Assembly (NCBI GenBank): GCA_965644295.1
Contig: CBFFRP010000064.1
Span: 62,001-126,000, forward strand
DNA length: 64,000 nt
Direction: 5' to 3'
Source: Paraphysomonas bandaiensis
Lineage: Eukaryota > Chrysophyceae
The notes under the pieces were generated by a model. That model was given only the letters and a program-made list of their open reading frames with translations, made no database searches and had not been told where the DNA came from. Positions 45,730-56,713 of this stretch are shown here, in pieces; the stretch's first letter is position 1, and every line of letters starts with the position of its first letter. The translations under genes were made by a program, and so were the position numbers.

Positions 45730-46550
45730 TAGATGTGGCGAGAGTTGAGCACTTCGAACACGTGTTGCTCTTTCTACTTTTCCACCTTTTCACATGATAT
45801 ACTCTGCATTTTCCCGTACTTTTTTCTTATGTTTCATACTAATTAATTGTCGATGGATCTATATTGTTTTAAAATGAGGATAACGTGGTCATTATGCATG
45901 ACGAATTCAATGAATTATAGACACGTAATACGTATAGTTTGCGAAATTATTGGAGAAGTCACTGCAAGTTCTGGCTGAAACTCCGATAACGCACTCTAAA
46001 GCATTCGCACTAGTAAGTCTGAATATACGTTTGCTATTTATAGATATGCTCATAGACCTACATCGTGGATTAGTCCTTTTGGGTTCAATTATATAAACAC
46101 TTAATTATAAATTATAGGCATAACTCCTATCGTATGACTATGTAACAATAACTCCTAGTTTGATAGTGGAAATATATAATAGCGCATTCATTCGTATGTC
46201 ATACCGTAACATCATCTTTATACTTGCTTAGTGTTTATATATCTCTTCTAAAACTTCATAATATATATTTTTTAACGCTTAAATATGCTAATTGTGTTAT
46301 CAAACGTAAGCTAGTAGTGTTATAACTCTAGGCAGCGGTTATCTCTTCGTTTCATATAGGACAAATAGTACAATGAGTATGCATATATAGAAATGGGTCG
46401 TTCTCATATGGAACTGCCTGCGGTTGTTTCTTGTACTGTATCCAATGCTTGGTAAGAAGAAATGTTTGAAGAGTTTTATCTCTGGTCTCTGACTATTGCA
46501 GAGAACTACCATTTACATTATAGTAACCTTCGATTATTCTAAATGAGAAT
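45730..46550. other. intergenic, no gene recognised
   Basis: AT-rich unique-looking sequence between the TPR gene and the Copia relics. Confidence 0.5.
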
Positions 46551-46552
46551 AG

Positions 46553-46790
46553 ATATGAGGCTGAGGTTCGACATATTGTCCTGAAACACGACAGGTGGGT
46601 CAAGTCTGTAACCCTGATCACAAATAAACTCATGTATCTTCATTGTATTAGACAATATGTCCGCCAGACCAACCAATTCGGATTCGGTGGAGTCTTTGGT
46701 CACTATTCGCTGCTTCGTTGACCTACAAAGTACAGTTGTTCCTCCGATTTGTACTATGAGTCCGGTATGTCCCTTGCCGTCTGTATGTAG
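46553..46790 (-). mobile_element. Copia RNase H relic, minus copy
   Basis: The minus-strand reading includes LHTDGKGHTGLIVQIGG, CRSTKQRIVTKDSTES and MKIHEFICDQGY. It is a diverged sister of the plus-strand copy at 46812-47060, placed head to head with a spacer of about 30 bp. Confidence 0.85.
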
Positions 46791-47239
46791 TGAGAAGTTT
46801 TATCGACGCGTCATTTGCATTACATACAGACGGTAAAGGACATACAGGTGTCGTCGTGCAACTTGGAGGGGCCACCGTACTATGTAGATCAACAAAACAG
46901 CGAATCGTGACAAAAGACTTGACAGAATCCGAGCTGGTTGGCCTGTCAGATATGATGTCAAATGCGATGAAGTTACATGAGTTGGTGTGTGGACAGGGTT
47001 ATGCGCTTGACCCACATGTTATATTCCAGGGCAACATGTCAAACCTCAGCCTCGTGACGAAGGGAGGAGGCAGATACAGGACCAAATATCTATGTGTAAG
47101 GCAAGCATTAATGAAAGAACAGCATGATAACGGTGTCATAAAGCTGGTGTACTTACCTACTGGGGAAATGCTGGCAGATGTCTTGACTAAACCCCTGCAG
47201 GGTAACTTGTTTCGTCATTTGATATGTGGGAACGCATAG
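46790..47239 (+). mobile_element. Copia RNase H relic, plus copy
   Basis: Open frame reading IDASFALHTDGKGHTG, CRSTKQRIVTKDLTESELVG and MSNLSLVTKG (the Ty1/Copia RNase H core), ending with the signature GEMLADVLTKPLQGNLF. The upstream reverse transcriptase and integrase are absent. No LTR was identified in the flanks. Confidence 0.88.
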
Positions 47240-47716
47240 ACACATCACAGGGGTGCGAAGAGGAATGAGACAGAGTAGATTGAGGATGTTCTATTCAGTC
47301 TAGTGCTTGAAAGATACACATACTGTAGGTACATTAAAGTCTATGGTGGTACTTGGTATGTATGCATGTTAGCGTATTGGCATCCTGTGTATATTTTTGT
47401 TCAAAGATGCCTCTAGCATTGAGGCAACAATTATCTGTATTCCAGCCGTAGTTTTATGTTAGTAATATAGAGGATTTATGCTTCAATTTATTTCCGAAAA
47501 TAAGATGCATAACTACCTTTTGACTACTGTACCTGTAGTCAAAGAGTTAACGGGGGTATTCCATCCGTGTACGATCTGTAGCATCCGTAACGAGTAGCCG
47601 AATACTGTATGATACGTCTGTAGGCATAGTACACCACTCTGTATGATATGAAGAGTCACGTAGCGTACATACGAGTTCCTACATGCATATATGAGCAGTC
47701 TTAAATATCCTTCCAC
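47240..47716. other. intergenic with MITE copy 6
   Basis: The MITE at 47374-47509 occupies the middle; the rest is unremarkable promoter-side sequence for the transporter gene. Confidence 0.5.
47374..47509 (+). mobile_element. 140-bp MITE copy 6
   Basis: GTATTGGCATCCTGTGTATA, TTCAAAGATGCCTC and GCATTGAGGCAACAATTATC, ending in CGAAAATAAGATGCAT. Confidence 0.9.
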
Positions 47717-49446
47717 ATGCACACCCCTCTCTTATCCTCCGAATCCAATCCTTCCCCATCTCCCAGAGGATCACGCAGTGCCTCCTATGCCTCCTATACA
47801 GACCCAGATGTCCCCCCTGAGCCTCTAGTAGTAAACACCGCATCATCACTCTCCTGCTATAGTAACCTCACTAATACCATCATTGGAAGTGGTGTATTAG
47901 GGTAAGTCATTGCATGGCCATGTGAAGTGGATAGATCAGTGTGTTCATATATATCACAGGCTCCCATATGCACTATCTAAGTGTGGATGGATATTAGGGA
48001 CATGTTTACTGGTATTATCAGCCTGTTTCAGCACATTCTCATTACATCTTCTCACTAAATGTGCTATGAAAGTTCCTCAGCCATGTTCTTTTTATTCTGT
48101 TACGGAAGCGACTATACCACGCCTCACTTTCATGATCGATTTCGCAGTGGCGATACTCTGCTTTGGAGTGGCCATCAGCTATTTGATTGTGATTGGAGGA
48201 CTCATGCCGGATGTTATGAGTGATTTCAACGTTAATGGATATTGGAGTAACCGTACACCTTGGATTATTCTTGGGTTTTGTGTAGTTGCCCCACTGAGCG
48301 CAATGCATCGCCTCGATGCTCTTAAGTATACCTCTGGATTGTCCATATGCTTTGTTGCATTCCTCACTATTATGGTGGTCGTATTTGCCGTACCCAATTC
48401 GGGTGCAGACCCGTGTAGTTCTGATGACGACGATGATGACGATGGCGAATGTAGAGGAGATCGGCAGTTAGCTACGTTGACTGTTGATACGATGCGAGTC
48501 TTCTCTATCTTTGTATTTGCTTTTGCTTGCCAAACGGTTAGTGTGGTACATTGAACTGCTATACCGAAACAATATATGCGTCCTGTAAACATATATCGTT
48601 GCCATCATTTTGCTTCTATTCTGTATGTAATAGATTTTCATGTAGAACATATTCGGAGTAGTGAATGAGCTCCGTAACCCAACTCAAACGAGGTATGACA
48701 TTGTTAGCGGAGGGGCAATTGCAACAGCAGCGGTTATTTACTCCGTCGTTGCATGTGCCGGCTACGCCACATATGGAGATAATGTTGAAGACAATATTTT
48801 GATTAACTACCCAAGTGAGATTAATCATACATAGCATGTGTATAGCACTATAACGCACCCTTTTAAGTGTGTCGCTTAAAATTCCATACTCTTGCAGTGG
48901 ATGAAATTCATATATTCTGCAATATGTATATTAATCATTCTTCGTGTAGACAACACCCTCACTAGCGTCGCACGCATATTCGTATCTTTGCTTGTGGCCT
49001 TTTCCTATCCAGTTATTGCCCACCCAGCCAGGTCATGTATTCTCGGATTGTGGAGGTCAATGGACAAAGAAGAAGATTCGTGGATTAAGTACAATAAAGT
49101 ACGATATATCACCATCACGGTGAGTGAGTGTTCTGCTTTATTAAGTTTGTTTTGTTCTACGATTATCTTCCCCGAGGCTTCACGGAAGTCTTACTTTTTG
49201 CTTATAACTCAGGTTTGTTTTTTGGGAGGAACTCTACTGACGGCTATATTGACTGATAGTCTGGGTGTCATACTTGCGCTTGTAGGTGCAACTGGAGCCA
49301 CTATTATAGTATATATTCTTCCAGGAGCATCGTACTGTGTGATGTTTTACGATTATGAGAGAGATTGGAAGTGGTATGCTTCCGCTGTTTTGGTAGGTCT
49401 CGGTATAGTAATCGGCCCAGTGTGCTTGGCATTTATATTTGTATAG
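47717..49446 (+). CDS. AAAP-family amino-acid transporter (SLC38/AVT-like)
   Basis: Spliced model: 47717-47901, 47960-48536, 48646-48814, 48950-49446 (introns 58, 109 and 135 bp); 1428 nt, 475 aa. Amino acid/auxin permease family members carry amino acids across the plasma or vacuolar membrane using proton or sodium gradients. Seen: a Ser/Pro-rich cytosolic N-terminus; the TM1 signature SNLTNTIIGSGVLGLPYALS; about eleven hydrophobic spans; FAFACQTNIFGVVNELRNPT in the middle; GYATYGDNVEDNILINYP; and VARIFVSLLVAFSYPVIAHP, a strong family motif. One loop is acidic (SSDDDDDDDGEC). The acceptor of the last intron is GTGTAG at 48946-48949, chosen because it alone joins NYP to the conserved helix in frame. 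The substrate is not predictable. Confidence 0.92.
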
Positions 49447-49874
49447 CACAGTTGCATATCTATACGTCTACTTTGGTGAAGTCTAAATTAAACACTGCAC
49501 GAAGAGCACACAGCGTTGCTCTTAATGATTTTAACATAATACGGTAATTCTTTAAATTGAATTGTGATGTATATCAGGGCTAGGGAACAGTATATTACAA
49601 TACTATTGCTACATATAATATTGCAATTCTATTTTCACCGTTCTATGTATATAGCACACATCACACATGTTCCAAGCATTGGAAGTGCATTCGTAAGCCA
49701 TGAATTGCTTTGTGTAGATAAATGTAAGCTTCAACAATGAGTATTCCTTTAGTTTTCTGAATACCATATCTATAGCATCGGTGTCACATAAAACATGCAA
49801 CCTTCAATGGGGTTGACATGCTAGTCATACGATACTATTACCTTATAGTGTACGCTGATATTATTACTTACAGT
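49447..49874. other. intergenic with a CAGGGC-type TE end
   Basis: Between convergent genes. At about 49575 CAGGGCTAGGGAACAG begins a tract with ATACTATTG/AATATTGCAAT inverted strings, resembling the ends of the hAT-like families. The other end was not located. Confidence 0.4.
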
Positions 49875-50811
49875 TCATTTACGGTAAACCATTACATAAT
49901 ATGCACAAACTACCGCAACTATGCACACCAGGAAGCTCACAATTCCAACAATTTGGTTTCTGGACAGTGATGACGTCACCCTATTAGGAGTAGAAGTTGA
50001 CTCTTCACTCTTCAGACGTCCTCTCCACACTTCTTTATCTTTTTGTCTATTTCTATTGATCCCATCTTTGGCTTCCTTTAGCAATGTCTGAATCCCTCTG
50101 TCAACAGGTAGAGCTTGAGAAGCCTCGGCAAGGCATGTATGGGCCGCTTCATACTCTTCCATGCATAGTAAAGCTAGAAAATACATGTAAGTTCACTCTA
50201 TGCAACGCATGTCATAATACACCTACACCATCGAGAGAAACTAAACAAATTAGAATGTTTGATTACCTTTTCCTTCTAGATATTTGGCCTTTGCAAGGGT
50301 CATCTCAGTGGTTTTGGAATGAACAGCATTTTTAGCATGTTTAATAGCCTCCCTGTACTTCTTCAGCTTCAGGTTACACCTTGACAGATATCAATACAGT
50401 AATATACAGACCACTATAATTCATAGAGCATACCTTGCCAAATTCAAATGTACAGGATCACTAGCATCTCTAATCTAACCACACCATCCATACTATTAAT
50501 CAATCAATCTCTATATAATCCATCAATACACTTACAGCATTCGTATGTTCATTCGTCATATCAAATTTCATTTTAGCATTATCAAAATTAAGATGAACTA
50601 ACGCTCTTTCATATAATTGAATGGCTTCTTCAATTCTATTATTATCATATAATTCATTGGCAGCTTGTCGTATATAAGCTGCTTGACCAACACGGACCTC
50701 AAAGATGCCTGCAGAAGGGGCTGTGAGCATCTCTTCCATTGTGGGAGGACGTTTTTGGGCAACTGGACGAGCCCGTGAAGGTTTAATTTCTTTTGGATCT
50801 GTATTATCCAT
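49875..50811 (-). CDS. TPR protein with C-terminal membrane anchor
   Basis: Spliced minus-strand model: 50536-50811, 50434-50474, 50267-50379, 49875-50173 (introns 61, 54 and 93 bp); 729 nt, 242 aa. Three TPR-like units are visible: RQAANELYDNNRIEEAIQLY, PVHLNLARCNLKLKKYREAI and YLEGKALLCMEEYEAAHTCL. The arrangement is that of the TPR domain in FKBP-type immunophilins and TTC9, but no peptidyl-prolyl isomerase domain precedes it. The C-terminus is a single hydrophobic helix, IVGIVSFLVCIVAVVCAYYV, followed by MVYRK. That makes it a tail-anchored protein of the ER or mitochondrial outer membrane with the TPRs in the cytosol. It could be an Hsp90/Hsp70 docking factor, an inference from the domain layout. 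Confidence 0.85.
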
Positions 50812-51739
50812 ATGGTTTAGTTTGGTGTGTATAGATATGTGTGTGTGTATATAACTAGAGGATCATGCAGTGTCTACCCCTCTATATATGCACATGTATG
50901 TATATCGATCTCTCTTCTCGAAGTATCATACATAGCTATACATACATATACACATACATACATCTTCTATGTCTATGTCTGCTGTACCTCTACAGCAGTA
51001 TAGTTATACCAGTACACACTCATACTCCTCTATCTGTACATACAGTACCTACCGACTGTACCTATCTACGTATGTATATATACATATGTACAGATCCACT
51101 GAACACACAGGTACATACTCACACCGTTAGACTGGTCGGATACTTAAGATCATGCATCCACATATATGATCAATTATATGAATACTAGACCACACGATGC
51201 AGACATATCCTCACAACAAGATAAATAGAATGCACAGGGAATCAACTCAAGGGTCTTATCGAATAGTCTGACTATAGTCAGGTGTCCCACCAATAAAATG
51301 CTACTGCACACATAAGCTAAAGCACACAACACAAACTATACACAGTTCGACTGGAGTCCCCTTTGAAACAACTCCGAAATTACTTCATTTTAAATAATGC
51401 TTATATTTTCAGTGCAATGATCTCATTAAGTTGTCAGTAATGCTTGATGATGCTGCTCATGACATCATTCCACCGTCAGACGTCAATCACTTTGTATTGA
51501 TGTGGAACACGGGAAAGTTTGAAGTTTACTAATGAACCAAATCACTGAACCCAAGAATGTATCTCATTCAGAAATTAGAGTTCACTATATAAACTTCGTC
51601 TACTGTTAGAAAAAAATGACATCGGATAAATAGTGGATGTATCCTCCTGTATCCTACTAATAAGGATTTCTGTTTTTATATTTCTAAGTATACTATTTCT
51701 AAATATTATTCAACTTATCCTAATTGGGTGAATTTACCC

Positions 51740-51910
51740 TTGTCAAGTAATAAACAATTCAACATTTGCATTCATTTATTGATGATTAATGTCTAGGAAG
51801 ATTCCATCAACACCTAGTTATTGCAAACTGAAATATGAATAATTTAAGGACTAGATTTCAACCATTTGACTACTCTGTACATCAAATTGACTTGATTCAA
51901 TAATAGGTCA
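51740..51910 (+). repeat. dispersed repeat family 'GACTAGG'
   Basis: AACAATTCAACATTTGCATT, CAACACCTAGT, AATTTAAGGACTAG and CAAATTGACTTGATTCAATAAT match 29600-29775 in order. Confidence 0.7.
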
Positions 51911-52154
51911 CTTAAGGAGGGCGATAGACAAAGGTATAAAAATCAGTGCGAGTATTCAGCGTTACAGATGGTGAAGCCGTGAAGCGATAAGTAATCAAAG
52001 AGAGCGATATCTTCTTCGTTTCGGTTGATGTGAGAAGAATCTCCCGGTTGAAGAGAAGTAGTGGTACAAACACAACATAGCCATTGTATAATATATACAA
52101 ATGAAGTTTATGCTGAATTATATACGAAAATTAAATACGTATCCAGTATCCACA

Positions 52155-52294
52155 TATCGGCAGTCAGCATCTTACTTTATATTGAATCAAAATTCATCTA
52201 TATTACTAACATACAACTACGGCTGTAATACACATAATTGTTGTCTCAATATATGAGGCATCTTTGAACAAAAGTATACAAAGGATGCCGATAC
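52155..52294 (-). mobile_element. 140-bp MITE copy 7, best-preserved ends
   Basis: Left end TATCGGCAGTCAGCATC and right end GGATGCCGATA are both intact. The palindromic outer TA is consistent with insertion at TA dinucleotides, as in Tc1/mariner-derived MITEs (inference). Confidence 0.92.
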
Positions 52295-52485
52295 GCAAGC
52301 CTGCTTTATGTACGTTTTCGAATGATTGCTACATTTGCGTAACAAAACCACATATCGCAAGCAATATTATTATTAGCCGACAATATAACAATAAACAAAA
52401 CTCCCACAGAAGTGATAACCAAGACAACGTTCAAAAGTACGAATTCTAATCCTGGTGACTACAGGGTTCATCACAGAAGCGTTAA

Positions 52486-53247
52486 TTACGCCTTCTTCTG
52501 GAGAGTAGCGGAAAGCCAATCCAGCCCCTCGTACAGACCATCTCCAGTGGTAGCACAACATGCCTGGATATACCACTGTCTATGGCGGAGACCATGTAGG
52601 CCGAGCTTATCTGTCATCTCAGCAGCACTCATGGCATTCGGAAGATCCTGTTTGTTAGCGAATACCAGGAGGATCGAGTCACGAAGTTCATCCTCATTGA
52701 GCATTCTATGAAGTTCATCGCGTGCTGCACGAATAAAAATGTTACACCAATCGGTTTCACTTTTCTCGGCTATACTTACCAGCATCAATACGATCCCGAT
52801 CATTTGAGTCGACAACAAATATCAATCCTTGCGTATTTTGATAGTAGTGTCTCCACAGAGGACGGATTTTATCCTATTGCAACAAAATATGTTATCTTAC
52901 ATACCAAACAATATGAACAATGTGAACGTTACCTGCCCCCCGACATCCCATACAGTGAAGCTAATATTCTTGTACTCAACAGTCTCGACATTGAAACCTA
53001 CACACAAAATAACAGTAACAACACTGCTAATATATCAATACAAGTAATGTACCAATAGTGGGGATAGTTGTTACCACTTCACCTAATTTCAACTTGTAGA
53101 GGATAGTGGTCTATATGCATATCTTTAGATGGATCATAAGATGCACATGACAGTTACCTTTCCAGCTGCATCCAAACCAACCATAAGAATGCGCATTTCG
53201 CGCTTACCAAACATACGTTCCCATATACGGGAAAAGTGAAGACCCAT
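52486..53247 (-). CDS. ARF1: ADP-ribosylation factor (ARF1-like small GTPase)
   Basis: Spliced minus-strand model: 53158-53247, 53053-53110, 52933-52997, 52780-52873, 52486-52724 (introns 47, 55, 59 and 55 bp); 546 nt, 181 aa, exactly the ARF1 length. ARF GTPases recruit coat proteins and lipid-modifying enzymes to Golgi membranes. Seen: Gly2 for N-myristoylation (MGLHFSRIW), P-loop GLDAAGKTT, switch 1 TTIPTIGFNVETV, switch 2 [24 protein letters not shown] ([11 protein letters not shown]), CATTG and a [10 protein letters not shown] tail. The sequence is very close to class I ARFs throughout; the numbered paralogue cannot be assigned. Confidence 0.97.
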
Positions 53248-53780
53248 ATTGTTATACTTTCCTTTAACTGTCTATCAACAAATATATGGATGATCTCTCG
53301 ACTCGTAGGGCTGCATATGACTCGAACCAAATGCAAAATTTGCTGTCAACATCCGATTGGTTTTGACATCAATCACAAAAAAACATCAGATAGAGATCTT
53401 CAATAGACACTATGAGGAGAAATGAAGTTTTCAGTTTATTGGAATTAGATATCGCTGAATTTTGATATATACAAGCCACCTTATTTGAGTATTGAGTATT
53501 CAGAAATTCAGTATTCCCACCCTAAAATACCAGTTTTAAGCACTGTATATTCCATCTGACATATAAAATGCCACTTTTTAGATACACATGACCGACCATT
53601 TTATTGGTTCAGATAATCAGCTGATTGGTTGTCGTGTAGAGCGGATGTATATGCATATATATACACACAATGCACATATAGGCATGTCGCATAGTTCTAT
53701 ATATACATCCTCTTAAGCAAGACAGTAATAGGTAACCAATCTCCACAAGACTTCTACTCGATTCCAATCATTAGCTAGCA
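53248..53780. other. intergenic (divergent promoters)
   Basis: AT-rich; TATATATACACACAAT near 53660 precedes the downstream gene. No coding sequence recognised. Confidence 0.5.
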
Positions 53781-54273
53781 ATGATACTATTAACTGGTCA
53801 AGATAAACAGAAATGCAAAGCATCATCTACTTTAAACCGTTCATCTGAATTTGCTGCAAGAAATATGTTCAATAGTGATGTTAATAGCTGCTGGAACTCA
53901 GACCAGGGTTCTCCTCAATCCATTCTTATAGATTTCGGAAGAAATGTGAAAGTTGGCTCCTTAAGATTGACATTTCAAGGAGGGTTTGTTGGACAAGATT
54001 GTGATGTGTTGTGTGGTATGAATTCTAGCGCATTAGAGCATGTGGAGACAATTTATCCAGATGACTCGAATGATTGTCAGGAATTTAGCTTATTAACAAC
54101 CACGGGAGCTATGATTGATGCAAGATTTATGCAAATATTGTTTCCTTCATCTACAGATTTCTACGGCAGAGTTACAATATATGCACTTGAGGTATGAAAA
54201 GTTTACTTTCAATTTAAATATTAATCCTCTCTAGGTATATGGTTCTGAAGGTGATGACGATGAGATTTCATGA
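53781..54273 (+). CDS. NR2C2AP-like protein (galactose-binding/F5-F8 type C fold)
   Basis: Spliced model: 53781-54191 and 54235-54273, with a 43-bp intron in phase 0; 149 aa. The animal homologue (TRA16/NR2C2AP) was described as a nuclear-receptor-associated protein; its role in protists is unknown. Conserved blocks: SSTLNRSSEFAARNMFNSDV, CWNSDQGSPQSILIDF, LRLTFQGGFVGQDCDV, and the C-terminal TDFYGRVTIYALEVYG. The last two residues of that block come from exon 2, which supports the intron. This is a small soluble beta-sandwich with no signal peptide. The tail is acidic (EGDDDEIS). Confidence 0.9.
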
Positions 54274-54604
54274 CGATTTTTACATGACGACTTTGAACTT
54301 TAGAAGGGTACAGCAGTCTTGCAAGTTGAGTAGTGTGTATGCGGTTAGGACTAATGCTGTACATTCGGCCATTTTTTATTTTTTAGGTCAATTTGATTTG
54401 TGAATGCATTAGCATTAGAACCTACTAACAAGGTGGCTGTGTTAGTTGCTGGGTAGAGTACTACATAACTTTTACTAACTACTTGCAGTGACTCTCTAAA
54501 TATTTTCAATAATTTCTTTCCTAAACGATACAAATTATATATGCCAAGCAAAAGTTCAAGCTTACTATAAGACCATATATATACTAAGAGTCAATGCTTA
54601 ACTG

Positions 54605-54964
54605 TGATATCCTACTATATATAAGGCGGAGGAAGAGATACCACGAAAGCGCACGAGCAGGGTAAGTAATACTGTTCATAAAGATGATTACAGGGCCGTC
54701 GAATCCCAGCAAAAAGAAGATCTGATACCTCCCACTGTTTCTGAACTTCGTCAGGAAATGATGCCCTGTCTAGCAGAACTTCGTGATCTTTTTATGAGAA
54801 GAAATGATGATCCACTTCCTACGGATGCTCCTCCACCTGCTTATGATCCTCCACCTACTAGTAATGTGCCCCCAGCGGCTGTTGCCGCGTCGTTTCCGAG
54901 CATAGGTACTAATACTACTGTAAGTAGTAGTGGTAAAGATAGCTATATGCGTATACCAGATTAG
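54605..54964 (+). CDS. partial open frame, Pro-rich tail, unknown
   Basis: Open from about 54605 to the stop at 54962-54964. The first ATG is at 54755, so it is probably a 3' exon or a broken gene. It reads as a basic start (EEEIPRKRTSRV), a helical centre (PPTVSELRQEMMPCLAELRD) and a Pro-rich end (PTDAPPPAYDPPPTSNVPPA). Directly after the stop, a repeat block shared with 60778-60880 begins, which suggests a mobile-element-encoded product such as an accessory ORF. No family is recognised. Confidence 0.35.
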
Positions 54965-55745
54965 TAGCTAGGTGAATACTTGCTAGTCGTCTACCTCTAA
55001 CTAGCTAGTACAAATAAATTATCATATATCCTACTATATAACGCTACGAAAGCTGCTTGTGCGTCGCCTCAAGCACCGAGTGCGACCACTTCCGCTTGGA
55101 GGGAGAAGCTCTCTATGGACGTGAGTCCTTGAAGTGCAGATGGAGTTAGTCAGGGGGCGTCCCTGCAAGACTTTGGGGTTAGGGTTTCTAGCCTTAGAGA
55201 CATGGGCGAAGGGGTGGACTGGCTGGGACTCTGTCGTGTCTGGAGATGGTGCGAGTCGCGAGTTGGACCTGGGGCGAACGAATAGTTCACGGAGGCGGCA
55301 CCATGGTATTTCCACTTGTGCAACCGTACTCATGTAATAATCAGACTTTCATAATTTTGTGCAGGGGGTGTGGGAGAGAGGGGAGAGGTATACATGTGGG
55401 GTGAGAGACTTAATGCAGGTCGTCTCGTTACACGCAGGAGGCGAAGCACCCGCGGCTTCCGTCGTGTGTTGATACGTTTCTGACTGTTGAGTTTTGCTGT
55501 TTGTGAGCAATTAAAAGCTGTAGTTTCCAAGATATTAGAATTATATCCGTTACTCAAAGAATACAGTAGTAGCTAGCTGTAGTATGAGAACCAATAATAT
55601 GATAGCCATTGTAGTGATAAAACTGAAATATACTGACTGTACAAGATAGTGACGATGTAAGATCGTACTAGAAATGGTTGGTGTAGTAGAGATAGAAAGA
55701 GTTGGTGAACGTCAATGAATGAAGTATGGTATCTCTTATAATTAT
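54965..55745 (+). repeat. composite dispersed repeat, copy 1 (blocks A-B-C)
   Basis: Block A (54965-55080: GTAGCTAGGTGAAT...CTGCTTGTGCG), block B (55486-55532: GTTGAGTTTTGCTGTTTGTG) and block C (55590-55745: AACTGAAATATACTGACTGT...) recur in the same order and orientation at 60778-60880, 62046-62092 and 62125-62290. Block C alone also occurs at 32030-32160. Confidence 0.7.
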
Positions 55746-56713
55746 ATAATATTCCATATAAGTGTTAACAAAGGTCTTATTACTAAAAATGTCTATTTCT
55801 AACACTGACGTGTGTTGGGGGGAGTCTATATATGTGCTATGTGGCCCTTTGGGTGTGGTAACGTAACGGCGACTGCGGTCTTGTATCATTTGTTTGGCTG
55901 CAGCGTGAAGCGGCTGGAGAAGATTTACATTCATTGCTCTGTGGCTCGAAATATAGCCCAACACAAAACGCTTCTTTTAAGCCAACACCCCGTTCTGTAT
56001 CCATTGTGGCCGTGGTTACTCCACACTGGCTGGCCTTGCCTTGTTACTTTATTACTAGCTACACGTAACGGCAACTGCATTTTTGAATCATTTGTATGGT
56101 TGCAGCGTAAAGGCTGGAGAAGTTTTGCATCTGCTATTAGTAGAGTATGAAGTCCTCGGGAGTTTACAGCGCAGTCGTATTGCGCGTCCAACTGGGCCTC
56201 AGTGATAGCTCCCGTCCAGAATCGCTCAACCTGCGGTTTTGAGTGTTCCAGTACAGCCCTCACAGACGTTCGAAGTCTGACAGTATAGCCGCGTTAGTGC
56301 TAAGTTGAACTATACTCCTCTAGAGTCAATCCAGAAATAATATTAATTACTAACGAGGAAAAATACAAGATTTTTGCCTTTATTTAAAACATCACTACCT
56401 GCGCATAATTTCATGGATCTACCATCGCACTAACAGTAATCCATAGATTGATGGTAGAAATCAAAACAATTTAATAAAACGGACTCACAAAACAACAAAA
56501 CCAAAACAGAAGATATAATAAAGCAGATGTCGTTGCATGCTGCCCATGCTCATAGTCCGACTAATATAGAATAGGTTTTCAATTTTGTTGGCGATGAGTT
56601 TATAGCAACCACACATAAACATATAAATAATATGACGCATATATACGTAACTTACACATAATATTCATGACAGAGTCGAAAAAATTGAAGTGTCGTTTCA
56701 TAAAAAAATGTCA

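Larger units (their letters stand above)
50812..52485. other. intergenic with motifs, repeat and MITE copy 7
   Basis: 50860-51180 holds ACATACA/TATGTA runs and TACAGCAGTA at 50992. The 'GACTAGG' repeat is at 51740-51910. The minus frame at 51912-52100 (LLFNREILLTSTETKKISLS) is unsupported. MITE copy 7 follows. Confidence 0.5.
54274..56713. other. repeat-rich region without an intact gene
   Basis: Contains the ORF fragment at 54605-54964, shared repeat blocks at 54965-55080, 55486-55532 and 55590-55745 (also present at 60778-62290), a GC-richer stretch at 55040-55340 with a GGGGTTAGGGTTTC string, and a diverged direct repeat (55858-55928 versus 56060-56130). Minus-strand frames at 55668-56263 show paired KLLQPL-type segments from that duplication. 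None forms a credible gene. Confidence 0.45.

Noticed and set aside
55134-55337. GC-rich open frame on + strand
   Set aside because: No ATG context, domain or splice continuity; the segment sits within composite repeat copy 1.
55931-56263. Minus frame with QVERFWTGAITEAQLDAQ, loosely like the start of a cobalamin-independent methionine synthase
   Set aside because: The similarity stops after about 20 residues and the following sequence belongs to a local duplication.
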